Source of the DNA: Setophaga petechia
Taxonomy: Eukaryota; Chordata; Aves; Passeriformes; Parulidae
Direction: 5' to 3'
NCBI GenBank assembly: GCA_024362935.1
Contig: JANCRA010000005.1
Location: forward strand, 19,232,235 to 19,296,234
Length of the DNA: 64,000 nt
The position numbers and the translations under genes are program-made. Below are positions 1 through 64,000 of the stretch, piece after piece (position 1 is the first letter of the stretch; each line of letters starts with the position of its first letter). The notes below the pieces were generated by a model, which ran no database searches, was not told the DNA's origin, and saw only the letters and a program-made list of their open reading frames with translations.

Positions 1-62497
<62,497 letters not shown>

Positions 62498-64000
62498 CTG
62501 CAACAAACAGGCACATGTCAGTCCTTCCTGTCAAACAGGGCTTGTTATCAGGAAAAAGATTTTCCTTCCTCTTTAACTACTTCATCTTTCTCATAAATTT
62601 CAGTATAACACCTTCTCCCCCTGTATCTTGGTGTATTCAAGAGGATTAAAGAACACTTGACAAGCACATAGCAGACAGCATAGCTCTGGAGGGCTCCTGC
62701 AGTCTGCAAGGCCACTGCTTTTCTCCACTGAAGAATTGACCTAGATTAAATGTACCTCCCTACAATTATTTTGCCTAAAACATTAAATTATCAATTCTCA
62801 CTGATTTAAAGTTTTCTACAATTTTATTTACTGGGTCAAAATCTGTCAGTAGGTCCAAGCTATCAGTCAACTGGAATGTCACAATGTAAATGCAGCAGAG
62901 TTGGAGGTAAGGCACTGCCTTGACACAGCTATGTACAGTACGAACAGGACGGGACACTCTTGTCAGTGTCTGAGAGGTTTATTCACGCATCAGTCTCAGC
63001 ACATTGTTACAACAATGGAGACAAGAGATGCAACCAACTCACTGAATCAAGCAGAATGCCAGAGACGCAGTGATACAACATATCATAAAGCCATTTCCAT
63101 CTGCGTTTCAGCCAATCACAGATAGAGCACAAGTATACTGACAATACTTCTATCTAATCATTTAAAGCACACGGAGCTTTGGTTAAAACAATCGTGGCCT
63201 ACATTCAAACACAATAGCTTGTTCATAAGAAACAAGGAACAGAGCTCTATTCATTTTTAACCTTCTAAAGGTATACATTAAGTAAACTTGTTACCACCTA
63301 AGGCAGCACCTAACATAGGCCTATTGTTCTATTTCTCACGTCTACATTACTAATTTTTCTGCTGCTTTAGCATCTCACTGTCTTTGCTGTCACTGAGGCC
63401 TGTCTTTTTCCTAACTTTCTCAAAACCCTCTAATTTTAAGGATTCCCGCAAGGCACCGCTTTCTAATACAGCCAGGGCCTCAGCAGTCAGGAATAGTTTG
63501 CATATGTAACTAATGGAGGACTGAGAATGATTATGTCTCTTCTCTTGACAGCTGTCAGGAAAAAGCAACCACATAAAACTGTTCACTTCTACTTTGATTC
63601 CACTACAGCTGAATTACACTTCCAGTTTTTAGGCAAACTATGAGTCTGTGAAGATACAGTTGAAGGACAGGCTTACTACTAACTTTCTCTTCCCTCTGCC
63701 CCTGCACATTTGTTTCTTTCAAACTCATGTTGTTTCTCAACATCATTCCAGTCTATACATTGGCATCCGCTGCCCTGCAGGGGCTTTCTCTGCTGCCTTG
63801 TGTCAGCAGCGTTCCCAAAATAAGATCAGCTACTGGGATACTAGTGTCATGAGGAAAAACAAGAGCATGACAGTAAAGTAAAACAAATTTCTGCATTTAT
63901 GACTTCCAGAGCTGTCAGACAGTTTTCCCAAGAAAAAGTTTTAATATTTCAAGGTGAAAAATCTCCTCTAGCTTTCCCAAACACTGAGATTAAAAGTCCC
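62498..64000 (-). other. Intron 5' of e1 (partial)
   Basis: This is the part of the intron upstream of e1 that is inside the window. I looked for LA1, LA2 and a signal-peptide exon on the minus strand and found none. There is no recognisable repeat or RNA gene. Confidence 0.7.

Noticed and set aside
62498..64000. Search for LA1, LA2, signal peptide and promoter
   Set aside because: No LA-like cysteine pattern, hydrophobic leader or CpG-rich promoter was found, so the 5' end must lie further upstream.

Overview
This is a stretch of vertebrate, almost certainly avian, nuclear genome. Two things point to a bird: a 5'-truncated CR1 LINE ending in the typical ATTCTATGAT-type tail (about 33568-33994), and compact introns carrying few interspersed repeats. 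There are no bacterial-style operons. Nearly the whole window is one multi-exon gene on the minus strand, LRP2 (megalin, the giant endocytic LDL-receptor-family protein). The 5' end of the gene lies beyond 64000 and the 3' end lies beyond position 1.

I could place 51 coding exons, numbered e1-e51 here from the 5' end (62497) to the 3' end (1). All have canonical GT-AG borders where both borders are visible. Every intron phase matches between neighbouring exons, and there is no stop or frameshift. Together they give 10,191 coding bases, about 3,397 residues, against about 4,650 for the full mammalian protein. If the gene keeps the mammalian exon plan (one exon each for the signal peptide, LA1 and LA2), e1-e51 correspond to exons 4-54 of 79; that numbering is inferred.

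Domain order along the minus strand: LA3-LA7, the end of ligand-binding cluster I (e1-e5); two EGF-like modules (e6-e7); YWTD propeller 1 (e8-e11); EGF (e12); propeller 2 (e13-e17); EGF plus cluster II, LA8-LA15 (e18-e22); two EGFs (e23); propeller 3 (e24-e27); EGF (e28); propeller 4 (e29-e33); EGF and propeller 5 (e34-e36); EGF and propeller 6 (e36-e39); EGF plus cluster III, LA16-LA25 (e40-e46); EGFs and propeller 7 (e47-e50); and the start of the next EGF (e51). Cluster IV, the last propeller, the membrane span and the cytoplasmic tail are outside the window. The LA clusters bind ligands through calcium-held acidic cages, while the EGF-propeller units drive acid-dependent ligand release in endosomes.

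The non-coding part is mostly plain AT-rich intron. Exceptions are: a well-formed candidate 15-bp in-frame microexon between e22 and e23 (32136-32150); a GC-rich, CpG-rich island inside the intron between e23 and e24 (about 30733-31270) with two CTCF-like motifs, a YY1-like ATG context, a 41/42-bp tandem duplication and a GGTTC array; a 63-bp AT microsatellite; and a 13-14-bp minisatellite next to the e17 splice donor. No second gene, RNA gene, CRISPR array or viral element was recognised.
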